This document shows positions 22,853-33,892 of a DNA stretch of 33,892 bases, in pieces. Location of the stretch: NCBI RefSeq assembly GCF_000373365.1, contig NZ_KB891148.1, forward strand, positions 98,288-132,179, given 5' to 3'. Under the pieces are notes generated by a model. It worked only from the letters and a program-made list of their open reading frames with translations, did no database searches and was not told the DNA's origin. The position numbers and the translations under genes were made by a program. Within the stretch, counting starts at the first letter, position 1, and each line of letters starts with the position of its first letter. The DNA is from Parafrankia discariae. Lineage in GTDB: Bacteria > Actinomycetota > Actinomycetes > Frankiales > Frankiaceae.

Positions 22853-25150
22853 TCAGCGCTGACCCCGCGCGCCCGCCACGCTCGGTGCGGCGGCCTGGTC
22901 AGGCTCCGCGACCTCCAGCCAGTACCGCCGGCGTTGGAAGGCGTACGTGGGCAGGTCGATCCGCCGCGCGCCGGTGCCCGCGAAGAACGCCCGCCAGTCG
23001 ACGGCCTGCCCCCACCCGTACAGCACGCCGACCGCCTCGGTGACGGCGCGGGCCTCGGCGCGACCGGCTGGCAGCAGCACCCACGACCTCGCGCCGCGCG
23101 GAATGTCGACGCCGGCCGCGTCACGCCCCACGACCAGCACGTTCGTGGTGCCCGGGGGAACACGGCAGCCGGACGGCGCGCCGCGGGTCCCCGCCGCCAG
23201 CAGTGCCCGCAGGTCGTCCAGCGACAGCGCGCCCCGCACGTACGCGGCCGCGGCCTCACCAGTGCCGTGCCCGACGACGGCGTCGGGCCGCACGCCCCAG
23301 GACTCCACCAGCCGGCACAGCGCCACCTGAACGGCCATCTGAAGGGCCTCCTCCGTCTCCGCGAGAGCCGCTCGGAGGATCGTCCACTGCGCGGCGAAGG
23401 CCGGGAAGGCCGCCGCCAGTGCGCGGCCGGCGCCGCTCCCCCACCCGTTCCCACCGGGCAGCGCGAACACGATCCCGGCTCCGGCACGGCCGTCCACCTC
23501 GCCGGGAGCGGCCCCCGGGCCCGCCGGCGGGTCGGCGGCCATCGCGGTCAGGCCGAGCAGGAACTCCGCGCGGTCATCGGCGACCAGCACCGCCCGGTGC
23601 GGGAAGGCGCTGCGGCCGGTCGCGAGCGAGAACCCGACGTCGGCCGGGAGGAGATCGACCCGCTCGGTCACCAGGTCGAGCAGGCGCCGGGCCTGGGCCC
23701 GCAGCGCGGCCGGCGACCGGGCCGACAGCGGCCACGGCACCACCGACCGGTCCGCCGGCCGGTCCGCCGCGTGCCCGGCCGCCGTGTCGGCGAGCGGCGG
23801 CGGCTGGTCCTGTTCGAGGATCACGTGCGCCAGCGTGCCGTTGGCGCCGAACGAGGAGACCCCCACCCGGCGGGGCCGGCCGTCGGTGTCCGGCCAGGGC
23901 ACCGGTTCGGTCAGCAGCGCCACCGTGCCCGCGGACCAGTCCGCGTGCGGGGTCGGGGCGTCGACGTGCATGCTGCGCGGCAGCACGCCGCGCCGCATGG
24001 CCAGCGCCATCTTGATGACGGCGCCGGCGCCCCCGGCGGCCTGGGTGTGGCCCAGGTTCGACTTCAGCGAACCCAGCCACAGCGGCCGGCCGGCGGGCCG
24101 GTCGCGCCCGTAGGTGGCCAGCAGGGCCGCCAGCTCGATCGGATCGCCCACCGGGGTTCCGGTGCCGTGGCCCTCCACCGCGTCGACGTCCGCCGGGGCG
24201 AGGCCGGCGTCGGCCAGCGCCCGGCTGATGAGCCGTTCCTGCGAGGCGCTGCTGGGAGCGGTGAAGCCGTTGGTCGCGCCGCCCTGCTCCACGGCGCTGC
24301 CGCGCATCACCGCCAGCACCGGATGGCCGTTGCGCCGGGCGTCGCCGAGCCGCTCCACCAGCAGGACCCCCACCCCCTCGGAGATGCCGGTGCCGTCGGC
24401 CGCCGCAGCGAAGGACTTGCATCGGCTGTCCGGGGCCAGGCCCTGCCCGTGCCGGGTCGTCTCCTCCCACAGCTCCGGGGTGGCCAGCACCGAGACCCCG
24501 CCGACCAGGGCGAGCGAGCACTCGTCGCGCCGCAGGGCCTGGCTGGCCAGGTGCAGGCCGACCAGCGAGGAGGCGCACGCGGCGTCCAGCGTCACGCAGG
24601 GCCCCTCGAGACCGAACGTGTAGGAGACGCGCCCGGACGCGATGCTGCCCGCGCTGCCGAAGTAGGCGTAGCCGTCGATGCCCGGGGGCGGTGGGCGCAG
24701 CCGGTAGCCGTAGTCGTGGAAGATCACGCCGAAGTACACGCCGGTGCGGCTGCCCCGCGCCGAATGCGGGTCGATCCCGGCGTGCTCGAAGGCCTCCCAC
24801 GAGGTCTCCAGCAACAGCCGCTGCTGCGGGTCGGTGGCCAGCGCCTCGTTCTCCGACATCCCGAAGAACTCCGGGTCGAAGTCGGCCGCGTCGTGCAGGA
24901 AGCCACCCCCGAAGCAGCTGAGGGCCGAGGTGTCCCAGCCCCGGTTGGTCGGGAACGGGGTGATGGCGTCGCCGCCGGCGGCGACGAACCGCCACAGCTC
25001 GTCGGGTGAGCGCACCCCGCCCGGGAAACGGCAGGCCATCCCGATGATCGCTATCGGCTCGCCGGCCCGCGCGACCAGCCCTCGCAGCCGCTCGTTCTCC
25101 TTCATCGCAGCGCGCAGCGCCTCGACGAGGCGATCAGGGGGAACTGTCAC
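22853..25150 (-). CDS. Type I PKS protein: docking coil, KS, truncated AT; no ACP
   Basis: A 765-aa protein. Residues 5-28 are an N-terminal coiled-coil docking segment. A ketosynthase spans about 32-448 with Cys192 (LDAACASSL), His328 (EGHGTGT) and His368 (NLGHTQ), so it should be catalytically competent; the closing GTNAHV motif reads GTLAHV. The acyltransferase region, about 559-745, is only about 185 residues instead of about 300. Its start VFALPGG is diverged, the nucleophile motif GHSxG reads GHGTG (Ser to Gly629), and the middle containing the specificity motif and catalytic His is missing, although the post-AT linker [12 protein letters not shown] is intact. There is no KR, ACP or thioesterase. 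GTG at 25150, GGAGG 5 nt upstream. It follows the large PKS gene by 81 bp and should receive its chain through the docking coil. Confidence 0.9.
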   Translation of the reverse strand: MTVPPDRLVEALRAAMKENERLRGLVARAGEPIAIIGMACRFPGGVRSPDELWRFVAAGGDAITPFPTNRGWDTSALSCFGGGFLHDAADFDPEFFGMSENEALATDPQQRLLLETSWEAFEHAGIDPHSARGSRTGVYFGVIFHDYGYRLRPPPPGIDGYAYFGSAGSIASGRVSYTFGLEGPCVTLDAACASSLVGLHLASQALRRDECSLALVGGVSVLATPELWEETTRHGQGLAPDSRCKSFAAAADGTGISEGVGVLLVERLGDARRNGHPVLAVMRGSAVEQGGATNGFTAPSSASQERLISRALADAGLAPADVDAVEGHGTGTPVGDPIELAALLATYGRDRPAGRPLWLGSLKSNLGHTQAAGGAGAVIKMALAMRRGVLPRSMHVDAPTPHADWSAGTVALLTEPVPWPDTDGRPRRVGVSSFGANGTLAHVILEQDQPPPLADTAAGHAADRPADRSVVPWPLSARSPAALRAQARRLLDLVTERVDLLPADVGFSLATGRSAFPHRAVLVADDRAEFLLGLTAMAADPPAGPGAAPGEVDGRAGAGIVFALPGGNGWGSGAGRALAAAFPAFAAQWTILRAALAETEEALQMAVQVALCRLVESWGVRPDAVVGHGTGEAAAAYVRGALSLDDLRALLAAGTRGAPSGCRVPPGTTNVLVVGRDAAGVDIPRGARSWVLLPAGRAEARAVTEAVGVLYGWGQAVDWRAFFAGTGARRIDLPTYAFQRRRYWLEVAEPDQAAAPSVAGARGQR

Positions 25151-25170
25151 CAGGGCCTCCGGCGGTCCAT

Positions 25171-25210
25171 GTCGGGTCGGGTCGGGGTTGGTCGGTCGGG
25201 TCGGGTCGGG
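25171..25210. repeat. GTCGG-type pentamer repeats between the PKS genes
   Basis: Two short blocks of repeated GTCGG units fill most of the 81-bp spacer between the PKS genes. Simple-sequence expansion; no function evident. Confidence 0.8.
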
Positions 25211-25231
25211 CCGAACCGGGGGCCGGGGTGG

Positions 25232-28200
25232 TCAGGTGCCCTCGCCGAGGGCCAGCCGGACGAGCGTCTCGGCGTCCATCTCGTCGAACGCGCTGGCCGC
25301 CGCGCCGCCGGGCCCGGCCGGCGGCACCGGATCAGGGGATCCGGTCCGGCCCGCGGCCGGCGGCTGGACCACGGATGGAGCCGCGGACGGGGCCGCGGGC
25401 TGGGCCGCGGCGGGGAACATCTGGTCCCGGAGGTGGCCGGCGATGGCCTCGGGTGTCGGGAAGTCGAAGACGAGCATCGGCCGCAGGCGCGCTCCGGTCG
25501 CCGCGGCCAGCCGGTTGCGGAACTGCACCGAGGCGAGCGAGTCGAAACCGAGCTCCCGGAACGGCCGGTCCGGTGCCACCTCCGCCGCGGAGGCGTGCCC
25601 CAGCGCGGCGGCGGCGGTGGCGCACACGACGTCGAGCAGGGCCCGGTCCCGCTCCGGGCCGCTGGCCCCCGCCAGCCGTTGGGCCAGCGTCCCGGCCGGG
25701 TCTTCGGCCTCGCCGTCGACCGACCGCCGGACCGGATGGCGGACCAGGCCGCTCAGCAGCGGCGGGACGCCCCCGGCCCGCAGCACCCGCGGGTCGAGCC
25801 GCATGGGCAGCAGGACGGGGCGGTCCGCGGTGAGCGCCGCGTCGAACAGCGCCATGCCCGCGGCGGCGGAGATCGGCCGCAGCCCGTTGGCGGCCATCCG
25901 CTGGTCGAGCGCGGCGGCGTCGAGGTGCCCGGCCAGGGCGCCGCGCGGGGCCCAGTACCCCCAGCCGAGGGCGAGCGCGGGCAGCCCGGCCGCCCGCCGG
26001 TGGTGGGCCAGGGCGTCGAGGAAGGTGTTGGCGGCCGCGTAGTTCGCCTGCCCGGCGCTGCCGAACGCCGCCGCGGACGAGGAGAACAGCACGAAGGCGG
26101 CCAGGTCGTCGCCCCGGGTGAGCTCGTGCAGGTTCAGGGCGGCGTCCATCTTGGGCCGCAGCACGGTGTCGAGGCGCTCCGGGGTCATCGCGGAGAACAC
26201 CCCGTCGTCGAGGGTGCCGGCGGCGTGCACGACCGCCGTCAGGGGATGCTCCGCGGGGATCGCGGCGAGCACGCCGGCCAGCGCGGCGCGATCCGCGGTG
26301 TCGCAGGCCGCCACCGTCACCCCCGCGCCGAGCGCGGTCAGTTCGTCGGTCAGTTCCGCGGCGCCGGGCGCGCCGGCTCCGCCGCGGCTGACCAGGAGCA
26401 GGTGACGGATCCCGTAGGCGGTGACCAGGTGCCGGGCGAGCAGGCCGCCCAGCGTGCCGGTGCCACCGGTGATGAGCGCCGTGCCGTCCGGCCGCCACCC
26501 TGCCCGGCCGGGCGGCGCGCCGGTCTGGCTGGTCTGGCCGGGCGGGGCGGTACCAGAGCCGGCGACCGCCGCGCGGACCAGGCGTTGCCCCAGGACCGCG
26601 CCCTCACGCAGGGCGACCCGCGGCTCGCCGCAGGCCACCGCGGCCGGCAGGGCCCGCTCCGACGCCGCCGTCCCGTCGACGTCCACGAGCAGGAACCGGT
26701 GCGGGTTCTCCGCCTCCGCCGAGCCGAGCAGGCCCCACACCGCGGCGTCGGCGAGGCCGGTGACGTCGTCGTGCGCGCCGACGGCCACCGCCCCCCGGGT
26801 GACCACGACCAGCCGGGCGGCGGCGAACCGCTCGTCGCGCAGCCATTCCTGTGCCAGCGCGAGCACCGAGCGCAGGGCCGTGCGCGCGGCCCCGGCCAGA
26901 CCGGGGCCGGCCGCGGCGGAGTCGCGGCTCACCACCACGACGTCCGGGACGGCCGGCAGGGCCGCGACCGCCGCCAGATCCGGGCAGGCCGGGGCGTGGA
27001 CGCCGGCCAGCGCGAGAGCCGTGCGCAGCCCGAGCGGATCCGGCCCGAGCACCGCCCAGCCCGGCACGCCGGCACCCGACGCGCTCACACTCGGCAGCAC
27101 CGGCACCCAGTCGAGGGCGAACATCGCGTCCGCCACCGAGGCGCGCAGCGCGCGCAGCCGGGCGGCGGCCAGCGGCCGGAGATCGACCGGGCCGAGAACC
27201 GCGACCGCCGCTCCGGTCCGGTCGGCCAGCTCCGTCCAGACCGGGCCGGCGCCCGAGAGGTCGACGCGCACCCGCACCGCCCACGCTCCCGTGGCGTACA
27301 GCCGCACACTCCGGTAGCCGCCGACGACCGCCACCACCGACCCCGGCTCCGTAACCGGCTCGGGCACCGCGGCCGGCTCGGCCGCGGGCGTCCCGGGCTC
27401 CGGGAGCCGTCCCCACAGGGCCAGGTGCCCGGCCGCCTCGAGCAGCCAGGGGTGCAGGCCGAACCCGGCGACCTCGTGCTCGCCGTCCAGGTCGGCCTCG
27501 GCGAACAGCTCCATCCCCGCCCGCCAGGCTCTCGTGAGCCGGGGGCCGCCCGGCCCGTGACCGGCGGCGAGCAGCTCGCCGTACAGCCGGTCGACGTCGA
27601 CCGGCGCGGCGCCGGGCGGCGGCCACACCCGCGGGCCGGCCACCGACGCGGCCGGTTCCGCGGAACCGACCAGGGTCGCGGTGGCGTGCGCGGTCCAGGG
27701 CGTGTCCGCCGGAGCACCCTCGGGACGCGCGTGCACCGTCAGCGCGCGGTTCCCGGTGCCGTCCGGCGCTCCGGCGCGCAGCTGGAGCCGCAGTGCCCCG
27801 GTCTCGGGCAGCACCAGCGGCTCGGCCAAGGTCAGGTCGGCCACCTCCGGGCAGCCGCTCTCGTCGCCCGCCCGGATGGCCAGCTCCAACAGCACCCCGT
27901 CCGGCACGACCGGGACGCCGGCCATAGTCCGGCCGGCCAGCCACGGCTGCGCGGCCGGGCTGATCCGGGCCGTCAGCAGCAGGCCGCCGTCGGCCAGCGC
28001 GACGGAGCCGGTGAGCAGCGGATGAGGCGGGCCGTCGCGACCCGTCGCGGCGCCGGCATCGGCGTCGTAGCCGGCGCCGGCCGAGCGGGCCGGGGCCGGC
28101 CGCGGCCAGAACCGCCGGCGCTGGAAGGCGTAGGTGGGCAGGTCGGCCGGGTGCGCGCCGGTGCCCGTGAACGCCTCCCGCCAGTCGACGCCGACCCCGT

Positions 28201-31200
28201 GGACGTGCGCCTCCGCCAGCGCGGCCAGCAGGCGGTCGACACCCCCGCGGCCGCGCTGGAGCGTGCCGACGACCACGGCGTCCCGGCCAGTGTCGTGCGC
28301 CGTCTCGGCCAGCCCGAATCCCACTACCGGATGTGGGCTGACCTCGACGAACGTGTCAAAGCCGGCGGCCAGCAGCGCCCGCGCGGCGCCGTCGAGCAGC
28401 ACGGGTTCCCGGGTGTTGGAGTACCAGTACCCGGCGTCCATCACCGCGGCGTCCAGCGGCCCCCCGGTCACCGTCGAGTAGACCGGGATCCGGGCGGGGG
28501 TGGGGGCCAGCGGGCGCAGGATCTCCATCAGCTCGGGACGGATGCCGTCCACCTGCGCGCAGTGCGTCGCGACCGACGACGCCACCAGCCGGGCGCGGAC
28601 GCCCTGCGCGGTGAGCTCGGCGACCAGCTCGTCCAGCGCGGCGGTCTCGCCGGCGACGGTGACCTGGCGCGGCCCGTTGATCCCGCCGACGGCGAGGCGG
28701 CCACCGAAGCGGCCCAGCCGGGCGGCGACGTCCGCGGCCGGCAGTCCGACCGACGCCAGTGCTCCCCGGCCGAGCAGGCGGGTCGCCAGCAGCCTGCTGC
28801 GCAGCGCGATGATCCGGGCGGCGTCGTCCAGGGAGAGGGCGCCCGCGACGTGCGCGGCGGCGACCTCCCCCTGGCTGGTACCGACCACCGCGGCCGGAGT
28901 CACCCCGTAGGCGCGCCAGGCCGCGGCCAGCGACACCATCATCGACATCAGCGCGGGCTGGATCACCTCGATGGCCTCCAGGGGTGGCGCCCCGTCGACC
29001 CCGCGGATCACGTCCAGCAGGGACCAGTCGAGGTAGGGCTCGAACGCCACGGCGCACTCGGTCATCCGCTCGCGGAACGGCGGGCAGGACTCCAGCAGCT
29101 CACGGCCCATGCCGGCCCACTGGGACCCCTGCCCGGGGAAGACGAACACCACGCGCGGGTCGGGAACGGCCACCCCGCGCGCGACGAGGCCGCGCGACCC
29201 GTCGGCGGGATCGTGGTCGCCGGCGAGCTCCGTGAGGCCGGCCCGCAGCTCGTCGTGGTCGGCGCCGATGACGACCGCGCGGTGGTCGAAGGCGGCCCGG
29301 GTCGTCGCGGTGGCCAGCGCGACGTCCGTGGCGGCGCGGCCGGGACGGTCGTCGAGGTGAGCGGCCAGCCGGCGGGCCTGGGCCCGCAACGCCTCCCCGG
29401 TGCGCGCCGACACCAGCAGCGGCACCGGCCGCGACTCGGACCGCGGCGTAGGCCGCGACACGGGCGCCGGGGTGGGTCCGCCCGCCGCCGCGGACCCGGA
29501 TGCCGGCCCCGCGGCGGCGGGGGCCTCACCGAGGATCACGTGCGCGTTCGTGCCGCTGATGCCGAAAGCGGAGACCGCGGCCCGCCGCGGCCCGCGTTCA
29601 CCGGCCGGCCACGCGACCTCCTCGGTCAGCAGCCGGACGCCGGAGCCGTCCCAGTCGACCTGGTGGGTGGGCTCCGCCGCGTGCAGGGTGCGTGGCAGCA
29701 CTCCGTGCCGCAGGGCCAGCACCATCTTGATCACGCCGGCCACGCCGGCCGCCGCCTGGGTGTGCCCGATGTTGGACTTCAGCGATCCCAGCCACAGCGG
29801 GCGGCCCTCCGCCCGCCCGCGGCCGTACGCGGCGATGAGGGCCTGCGCCTCGATGGGGTCGCCGAGCTTCGTCCCGGTGCCGTGCGCCTCCACCGCGTCC
29901 ACCTCGGACGGCGACAGCCCGGCGACGGCGAGCGCCTGGCGGATCACCCGCTGCTGCGCCGGGCCGTTCGGCGCGCTCAGCCCGTTCGACGCCCCGTCCG
30001 AGTTGACCGCCGTGCCCTCGACGACGGCGAGCACGGGACGGCCCGCCCGACGGGCGTCGGAGAGCCGTTCGAGGACCAGCAGGCCGACACCCTCGGAGAG
30101 GCCGGTGCCGTCACCACCCGCACCGAAGGCCCGGCAGCGGCCGTCCGGTGACAGCGCGCGCTGGCGGCTGAACTCGACGTACATGAGCGGGGAGGACATC
30201 ACGACCGCGCCGCCGGCCAGCGCCAGCGAGCACTCGCCGCGGCGCAGCGCCTGGACGGCCTGGTGCAGGGCCACCAGCGACGACGAGCAGGCCGTGTCGA
30301 CGGTCACCGCCGGCCCCTGCAGCCCCAGGGTGTAGGAGATCCGCCCGGACATGACGCTCGCCGCGTTGCCGATGCCGATGTAGCCCTCCAGCTCCGCACC
30401 GGCGGCCAGCGCGCGCGGGCCGTAGTCCTGGACGTTCGTGCCGACGAACACCCCGCCCAGGGTGCCGCGCAACGTCGACGGGTCGATGCCCGCGCGTTCG
30501 ACGGCCTCCCACGACAGCTCCAGCAGCAGCCGCTGCTGGGGGTCCATCGCCAGGGCCTCGCGGGGGTTGATGCCGAAGAACTCGGCGTCGAAGTCGGCGA
30601 CCCCGGTCAGGAAACCGCCGTGGCGCACGTAGGACGTGCCGGACCGCTCCGGGTCGGCGTCGTGCAGGGCGTCGAGATCCCAGCCCCGGTCGGCCGGGAA
30701 CTCGCCGATCGCGTCCCGGCCCTCGGCCAGCAGCCGCCACAGGTCCTCCGGGGAGTCGACCCCACCGGGCAGCCGGCAGGCCATGGCCACGATCGCCACC
30801 GGCTCGGTGTCCAGCCGGTTTTGATCACCGCCGGGCCCGCCGCGGTCACGGGACGTCGCGGGACGCCGGTCGCGGTCGGCGGGCGCCTCGTCCTCGTCGC
30901 CGCCGGCGATCTCCCCGCGCAGGAACTCCGCCAGCGCCGACGGGGTCGGATAGTCGAACACCAGCGTGGATGGCAGCCGCAGGCCGAGCGCCGCGCCGAG
31001 CCCGTTACGCAGATCGACGGAGGTAAGCGAGTCGAAGCCGAGGTCGCGGAACGCCCGGTGCGCCTCCACGGCGGTGGCGTCGGCGTGGCCCAGCACGGCC
31101 GCCGCCCGGGTGCGGACCGTCTCGATCAGCGCCCGGTCCCGGTCGGCCGCGGGCAGGGCGGCGAGCCGGCGGGCCAGTGGCGAGCCGGTTCCGGTCACGG

Positions 31201-33892
31201 CCGGGGAGGCGGTGCCGTCCGCGGCGCCGGACGCCCCGCCCGCGGCGGCGACCTGGGCGGCGTCGGCGGCGAGCGTGTCGAACAGGGGGCGGCGGCCAGC
31301 CGAGGTGAAGACCGGGATGAACCGTGCCCAGTCGATGTCCGCCACGACGGTGTGCGTCTCGTCGTGGTCCAGCACCTGTCGCAGGGCTTCGAGGGCGCGG
31401 CCCGGCGCGAGGTACCCGAGCCCCCGGGCCCGCTGCCGCCGCACATCGGGATCCTCGGCCGCCGCGACGTCGGCGTCGCCGCTTCCCGTGAGCGGCGCCC
31501 ACAGGCCCCAGGCGACCGAGGTCGCCGGCAGGCCGCGGGCGTGCCGGCACTCGGCCAGCGCGTCCAGGTGGGCGTTGGCCGCGGCGTAGGCGGCGTGGTC
31601 GGCGCCGCCCCAGACACCGACGATCGAGGAGAACAGCACGAACGCGTCGAGGTCACCGGCGGGGAACAGCTCGTCGAGCCGGTCGGCCACGGTGGCCTTG
31701 ACGGCGACGGCGTCGGTCAGGTCGGTGACCGAGGTGTCGGCGAGCGGGCGCAGCCCGAGCAGCGCGGCGGTGTGCACGACGGCGCGGATCGGCCCGCCGG
31801 CGGCGGACTGCCCGCGGACAACCGCGGCCAACGCCTCGCGGTCCGCGAGGTCGCAGGTGGCCACGGTCAGCCGGAGATCCCCGGCGAAGGTGCCGCGGCG
31901 CAGCGTGTCGATGTCGGGATCGCCCGCACGGTGCGATCCGGCGAGCACGACATGCTCGGCTCCCCGCCCGGCCAGCCATCCGGCCAGATGAGGGCCGAGC
32001 GGTCCGGTGCTGGTGACCAGTACGGTTCCGCGGAACCGCCGGCGCCGGGCGGGTTCGGCCCCGTCGAGCGGCGCGCGCAGCAGCCGACGGGCGAAGGCCG
32101 TGCCCGCCCGGATCGCGACCTGGTCCTCGCCGGTCGCGCCGCGCAGAACCGCCGCCAGCCGGCTCCGGGCGGGCCCGTCCAGCGCGTCGGGCAGGTCGAC
32201 GAGACCGCCCCAGCGGGACGGATGCTCCAGCGCGGCCACCCGTCCCAGTCCCCAGGTCTGCGCCCGCGCCGGGTCGGTCACCGGGTCACCGTCACCGACG
32301 GACACGGCACCGCGGGTGAGGCACCACAGCGGCGCCCCGATCCCCGCGTCGCCCAGGGCCTGGACGAGCAGCAGAGTCGCCGCGGCGCCCCCCGCGTCCA
32401 CGGCGTCCCCGGCGCCGGTCAGCGCGAGCAGCGACAGCACGCCCCGCGGGACGGTCTCCCCGGCGCCGGTCACGGCCCGCAGGCGGCGGGCGAGGCCCTC
32501 CCGGGTGAGGTCGGCGGGGCCGACCGGGACGCCGACGATCTCCGCGCCGTCCTCGGCCAGGGCGCGCACGGCGTCGGCGGCGGGCGGCGGGGCGGCCTCG
32601 GCGGCCGGGAACGGGGTGACCACCAGCCAGCCGCCACCCACGGCCGCCGGGGAGGCCCGCGGCGGTTCTGGACCGAGCGGATGCCAGCCGACGCGGTACC
32701 GCAGCCTGTCAAGATCCGCCCCACCAGCCACGCCACCGCCGGATGCGCCATCGCGAGCCGCGCCACCGCGGGCCGGGTGGTCGTCGCCCAGCAGCCAGTA
32801 CCGCTGATGCTCGAAGGGGTAGGTCGGCAGGTCCACCTGCCGGCCCCCGGCCACCAGCGGGGCCCAGTCGACCGGCACCCCGCGCACCCACAGCCGCGCC
32901 GCCCCGGCCGACAGCCGGTCCGGCCCGCCGTCGCCGCGCCGCAGCGACTCCACGACAACAGCGTCCGGGACGCCGGCCGCCTCGGCTGTCTCGGTGATCG
33001 CCGCGGTCAGCACCGGATGTGGACTGAGCTCCACGAACACCCGGTGCCCCTCAGCCAGCAACCCGCGCACCGCCTCATCGAAACGCACCCGCGACCGCAG
33101 GTTCCGGAACCAGTACTCCCCGTCCAGCGACTCCGGCTCCACCAGACATCCCGTCACCGTGGACCACATCGCCACATCACCCGCACGCGGGGTGATACCC
33201 ACGAACTCCACGGCCAGCCGGTCACGGACCCGCTCCACCTGCACCGTGTGCGACGCGTAATCCACCGGCAACCACCGAACCCGCACACCCTCCGCCCCCC
33301 ACCCCGACACCAACCCCTCCAACACCGCCGTCTCACCCGCCACCACCGTCGCCGACGGCCCGTTCACCGCCGCCACCCCCACCCCACCAGCCCACTCACC
33401 ACCAGCCAGCTCACCCAACCGGGCCTCCACCTCCACCACCGGCAACCCCACCGACACCATCCCCCCACCACCAGCCAGCTCCTCCGCGATCACCCTGCTC
33501 CGCAACGCCACCACCCGCGCCCCCTCCTCCAACGACAACACCCCCGCCACACACGCCGCCGCCACCTCCCCCTGCGAATGCCCCACCACCACATCCACCC
33601 GCACCCCCCACGACTCCCACACCGCCGCCAACCCCAACGCCACCGCCCACAACACCGGCTGCACCACATCCACCCGCTCCAACAACCCCGCCCCCGCCAC
33701 CCCAGTGCCCGAAACCCCCGAACCACTCCCCTCCACCCCACGCAGCACCTCCACCAACGACCAGTCCACAAACGGCGCCAACGCCACCGCACACTCCCCG
33801 ATCCGACCCGCGAACACCGGCGAAGAATCCAAAAGCCCCGCACCCATCCCCACCCACTGCGCCCCCTGACCCGGAAACACCCACACCACCCG
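25232..33892 (-). CDS. Modular type I PKS (5' partial): AT-KR-ACP / KS-AT-DH-KR-ACP
   Basis: The frame is open through the window edge, so the start, including the first KS, is missing; about 2886 codons are visible (numbering from the GTG at 33889). Order: AT 1-320 (GHSQGE 103-108; YASH 211-214, the methylmalonyl signature); KR about 395-860 with Ser/Tyr/Asn present but an altered cofactor loop; ACP about 920-995 (GFDSL, Ser954); KS about 1030-1455 (Cys1201, His1336, His1376); AT about 1580-1890 (GTSQGE 1670-1675, VATH 1773-1776); DH about 1955-2160 lacking the catalytic His; KR about 2260-2690 ([11 protein letters not shown], intact Ser/Tyr/Asn; B-type); ACP about 2755-2825 (Ser2784); C-terminal docking helix about 2866-2882. 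No ER. Predicted chemistry is two extensions, the second ending as a beta-hydroxyl because the DH looks inactive. Product unknown. Confidence 0.93.
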   Translation of the reverse strand, partial: RVVWVFPGQGAQWVGMGAGLLDSSPVFAGRIGECAVALAPFVDWSLVEVLRGVEGSGSGVSGTGVAGAGLLERVDVVQPVLWAVALGLAAVWESWGVRVDVVVGHSQGEVAAACVAGVLSLEEGARVVALRSRVIAEELAGGGGMVSVGLPVVEVEARLGELAGGEWAGGVGVAAVNGPSATVVAGETAVLEGLVSGWGAEGVRVRWLPVDYASHTVQVERVRDRLAVEFVGITPRAGDVAMWSTVTGCLVEPESLDGEYWFRNLRSRVRFDEAVRGLLAEGHRVFVELSPHPVLTAAITETAEAAGVPDAVVVESLRRGDGGPDRLSAGAARLWVRGVPVDWAPLVAGGRQVDLPTYPFEHQRYWLLGDDHPARGGAARDGASGGGVAGGADLDRLRYRVGWHPLGPEPPRASPAAVGGGWLVVTPFPAAEAAPPPAADAVRALAEDGAEIVGVPVGPADLTREGLARRLRAVTGAGETVPRGVLSLLALTGAGDAVDAGGAAATLLLVQALGDAGIGAPLWCLTRGAVSVGDGDPVTDPARAQTWGLGRVAALEHPSRWGGLVDLPDALDGPARSRLAAVLRGATGEDQVAIRAGTAFARRLLRAPLDGAEPARRRRFRGTVLVTSTGPLGPHLAGWLAGRGAEHVVLAGSHRAGDPDIDTLRRGTFAGDLRLTVATCDLADREALAAVVRGQSAAGGPIRAVVHTAALLGLRPLADTSVTDLTDAVAVKATVADRLDELFPAGDLDAFVLFSSIVGVWGGADHAAYAAANAHLDALAECRHARGLPATSVAWGLWAPLTGSGDADVAAAEDPDVRRQRARGLGYLAPGRALEALRQVLDHDETHTVVADIDWARFIPVFTSAGRRPLFDTLAADAAQVAAAGGASGAADGTASPAVTGTGSPLARRLAALPAADRDRALIETVRTRAAAVLGHADATAVEAHRAFRDLGFDSLTSVDLRNGLGAALGLRLPSTLVFDYPTPSALAEFLRGEIAGGDEDEAPADRDRRPATSRDRGGPGGDQNRLDTEPVAIVAMACRLPGGVDSPEDLWRLLAEGRDAIGEFPADRGWDLDALHDADPERSGTSYVRHGGFLTGVADFDAEFFGINPREALAMDPQQRLLLELSWEAVERAGIDPSTLRGTLGGVFVGTNVQDYGPRALAAGAELEGYIGIGNAASVMSGRISYTLGLQGPAVTVDTACSSSLVALHQAVQALRRGECSLALAGGAVVMSSPLMYVEFSRQRALSPDGRCRAFGAGGDGTGLSEGVGLLVLERLSDARRAGRPVLAVVEGTAVNSDGASNGLSAPNGPAQQRVIRQALAVAGLSPSEVDAVEAHGTGTKLGDPIEAQALIAAYGRGRAEGRPLWLGSLKSNIGHTQAAAGVAGVIKMVLALRHGVLPRTLHAAEPTHQVDWDGSGVRLLTEEVAWPAGERGPRRAAVSAFGISGTNAHVILGEAPAAAGPASGSAAAGGPTPAPVSRPTPRSESRPVPLLVSARTGEALRAQARRLAAHLDDRPGRAATDVALATATTRAAFDHRAVVIGADHDELRAGLTELAGDHDPADGSRGLVARGVAVPDPRVVFVFPGQGSQWAGMGRELLESCPPFRERMTECAVAFEPYLDWSLLDVIRGVDGAPPLEAIEVIQPALMSMMVSLAAAWRAYGVTPAAVVGTSQGEVAAAHVAGALSLDDAARIIALRSRLLATRLLGRGALASVGLPAADVAARLGRFGGRLAVGGINGPRQVTVAGETAALDELVAELTAQGVRARLVASSVATHCAQVDGIRPELMEILRPLAPTPARIPVYSTVTGGPLDAAVMDAGYWYSNTREPVLLDGAARALLAAGFDTFVEVSPHPVVGFGLAETAHDTGRDAVVVGTLQRGRGGVDRLLAALAEAHVHGVGVDWREAFTGTGAHPADLPTYAFQRRRFWPRPAPARSAGAGYDADAGAATGRDGPPHPLLTGSVALADGGLLLTARISPAAQPWLAGRTMAGVPVVPDGVLLELAIRAGDESGCPEVADLTLAEPLVLPETGALRLQLRAGAPDGTGNRALTVHARPEGAPADTPWTAHATATLVGSAEPAASVAGPRVWPPPGAAPVDVDRLYGELLAAGHGPGGPRLTRAWRAGMELFAEADLDGEHEVAGFGLHPWLLEAAGHLALWGRLPEPGTPAAEPAAVPEPVTEPGSVVAVVGGYRSVRLYATGAWAVRVRVDLSGAGPVWTELADRTGAAVAVLGPVDLRPLAAARLRALRASVADAMFALDWVPVLPSVSASGAGVPGWAVLGPDPLGLRTALALAGVHAPACPDLAAVAALPAVPDVVVVSRDSAAAGPGLAGAARTALRSVLALAQEWLRDERFAAARLVVVTRGAVAVGAHDDVTGLADAAVWGLLGSAEAENPHRFLLVDVDGTAASERALPAAVACGEPRVALREGAVLGQRLVRAAVAGSGTAPPGQTSQTGAPPGRAGWRPDGTALITGGTGTLGGLLARHLVTAYGIRHLLLVSRGGAGAPGAAELTDELTALGAGVTVAACDTADRAALAGVLAAIPAEHPLTAVVHAAGTLDDGVFSAMTPERLDTVLRPKMDAALNLHELTRGDDLAAFVLFSSSAAAFGSAGQANYAAANTFLDALAHHRRAAGLPALALGWGYWAPRGALAGHLDAAALDQRMAANGLRPISAAAGMALFDAALTADRPVLLPMRLDPRVLRAGGVPPLLSGLVRHPVRRSVDGEAEDPAGTLAQRLAGASGPERDRALLDVVCATAAAALGHASAAEVAPDRPFRELGFDSLASVQFRNRLAAATGARLRPMLVFDFPTPEAIAGHLRDQMFPAAAQPAAPSAAPSVVQPPAAGRTGSPDPVPPAGPGGAAASAFDEMDAETLVRLALGEGT

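Noticed and set aside
25169-30151. 1660-codon plus-strand frame opposite the PKS
   Set aside because: It mirrors the PKS codon pattern (Arg/Gly/Gln/His-rich) and contains no recognisable domain; antisense shadow.

Overview
The base composition is very GC-rich, with GTG starts, C/G-ending codons and actinobacterial families: a DUF664 (mycothiol-dependent DinB-like) protein, a DUF574 SAM methyltransferase, a twin-arginine GMC oxidase, an LmeA/DUF2993 protein and modular type I polyketide synthases. This points to a chromosomal segment of a high-GC actinomycete, plausibly Frankia-like. The genus is inferred from gene content only. I see no rRNA, tRNA, CRISPR array or intact transposase.

Layout, left to right. 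(1) 1-2262, plus strand: a TetR regulator (5' end outside the window) overlapping an SDR gene, then a small SAM methyltransferase. A hairpin and a 7 x 8 bp tandem repeat separate these from (2) 2450-4028, minus strand: a coupled DUF35 OB-fold/zinc-ribbon protein and an Ltp2-type thiolase-fold protein. (3) 4669-5091: a stand-alone tandem Mop (molybdate-binding) protein. (4) 5267-10244, plus strand: five tightly coupled genes: an SDR lacking its catalytic Tyr, an ACC-synthase-like PLP enzyme, an AurF-type diiron N-oxygenase, tryptophan 2,3-dioxygenase and kynurenine formamidase. They read as a compact pathway turning tryptophan into kynurenine and then N-oxygenating and/or transaminating it. I know of no described system with this exact set. 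A nitrobindin-like protein follows at 10498-11070. (5) 11635-13260: an exported cholesterol-oxidase-like GMC flavoenzyme, then a zone of gene debris (13413-14221) and a DinB-like protein.

(6) 14780-18486, minus strand: a branched-chain-type solute-binding lipoprotein, an LmeA-like membrane-anchored protein and a cytochrome P450 with a candidate operator upstream. (7) 19378-20190, minus strand: a DUF574 methyltransferase. (8) 20390-22828: a NitT/TauT-type solute-binding lipoprotein and a divergent permease, with the remnant of an ABC-2 permease between them and no ATPase in the window. (9) 22853-33892, minus strand: two modular PKS genes. The larger (5' end beyond the window) reads AT-KR-ACP / KS-AT-DH-KR-ACP plus docking tail. 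The next protein is docking coil-KS-truncated AT with no ACP.

The PKS carries several departures from consensus: a KR with an altered NADPH motif, a DH whose catalytic His is Arg, an AT with an unusual GTSQG/VATH signature, and a terminal AT without its nucleophile. The first AT also has a sharp internal change in codon usage near 33.25 kb. Besides the coupled tryptophan/AurF operon, this PKS terminus is the most unusual part of the window.

Regions 1, 2, 5 and 6 (SDR, Ltp2/DUF35, GMC oxidase, P450) would fit steroid or isoprenoid metabolism, but they are not one operon and the link is inference.
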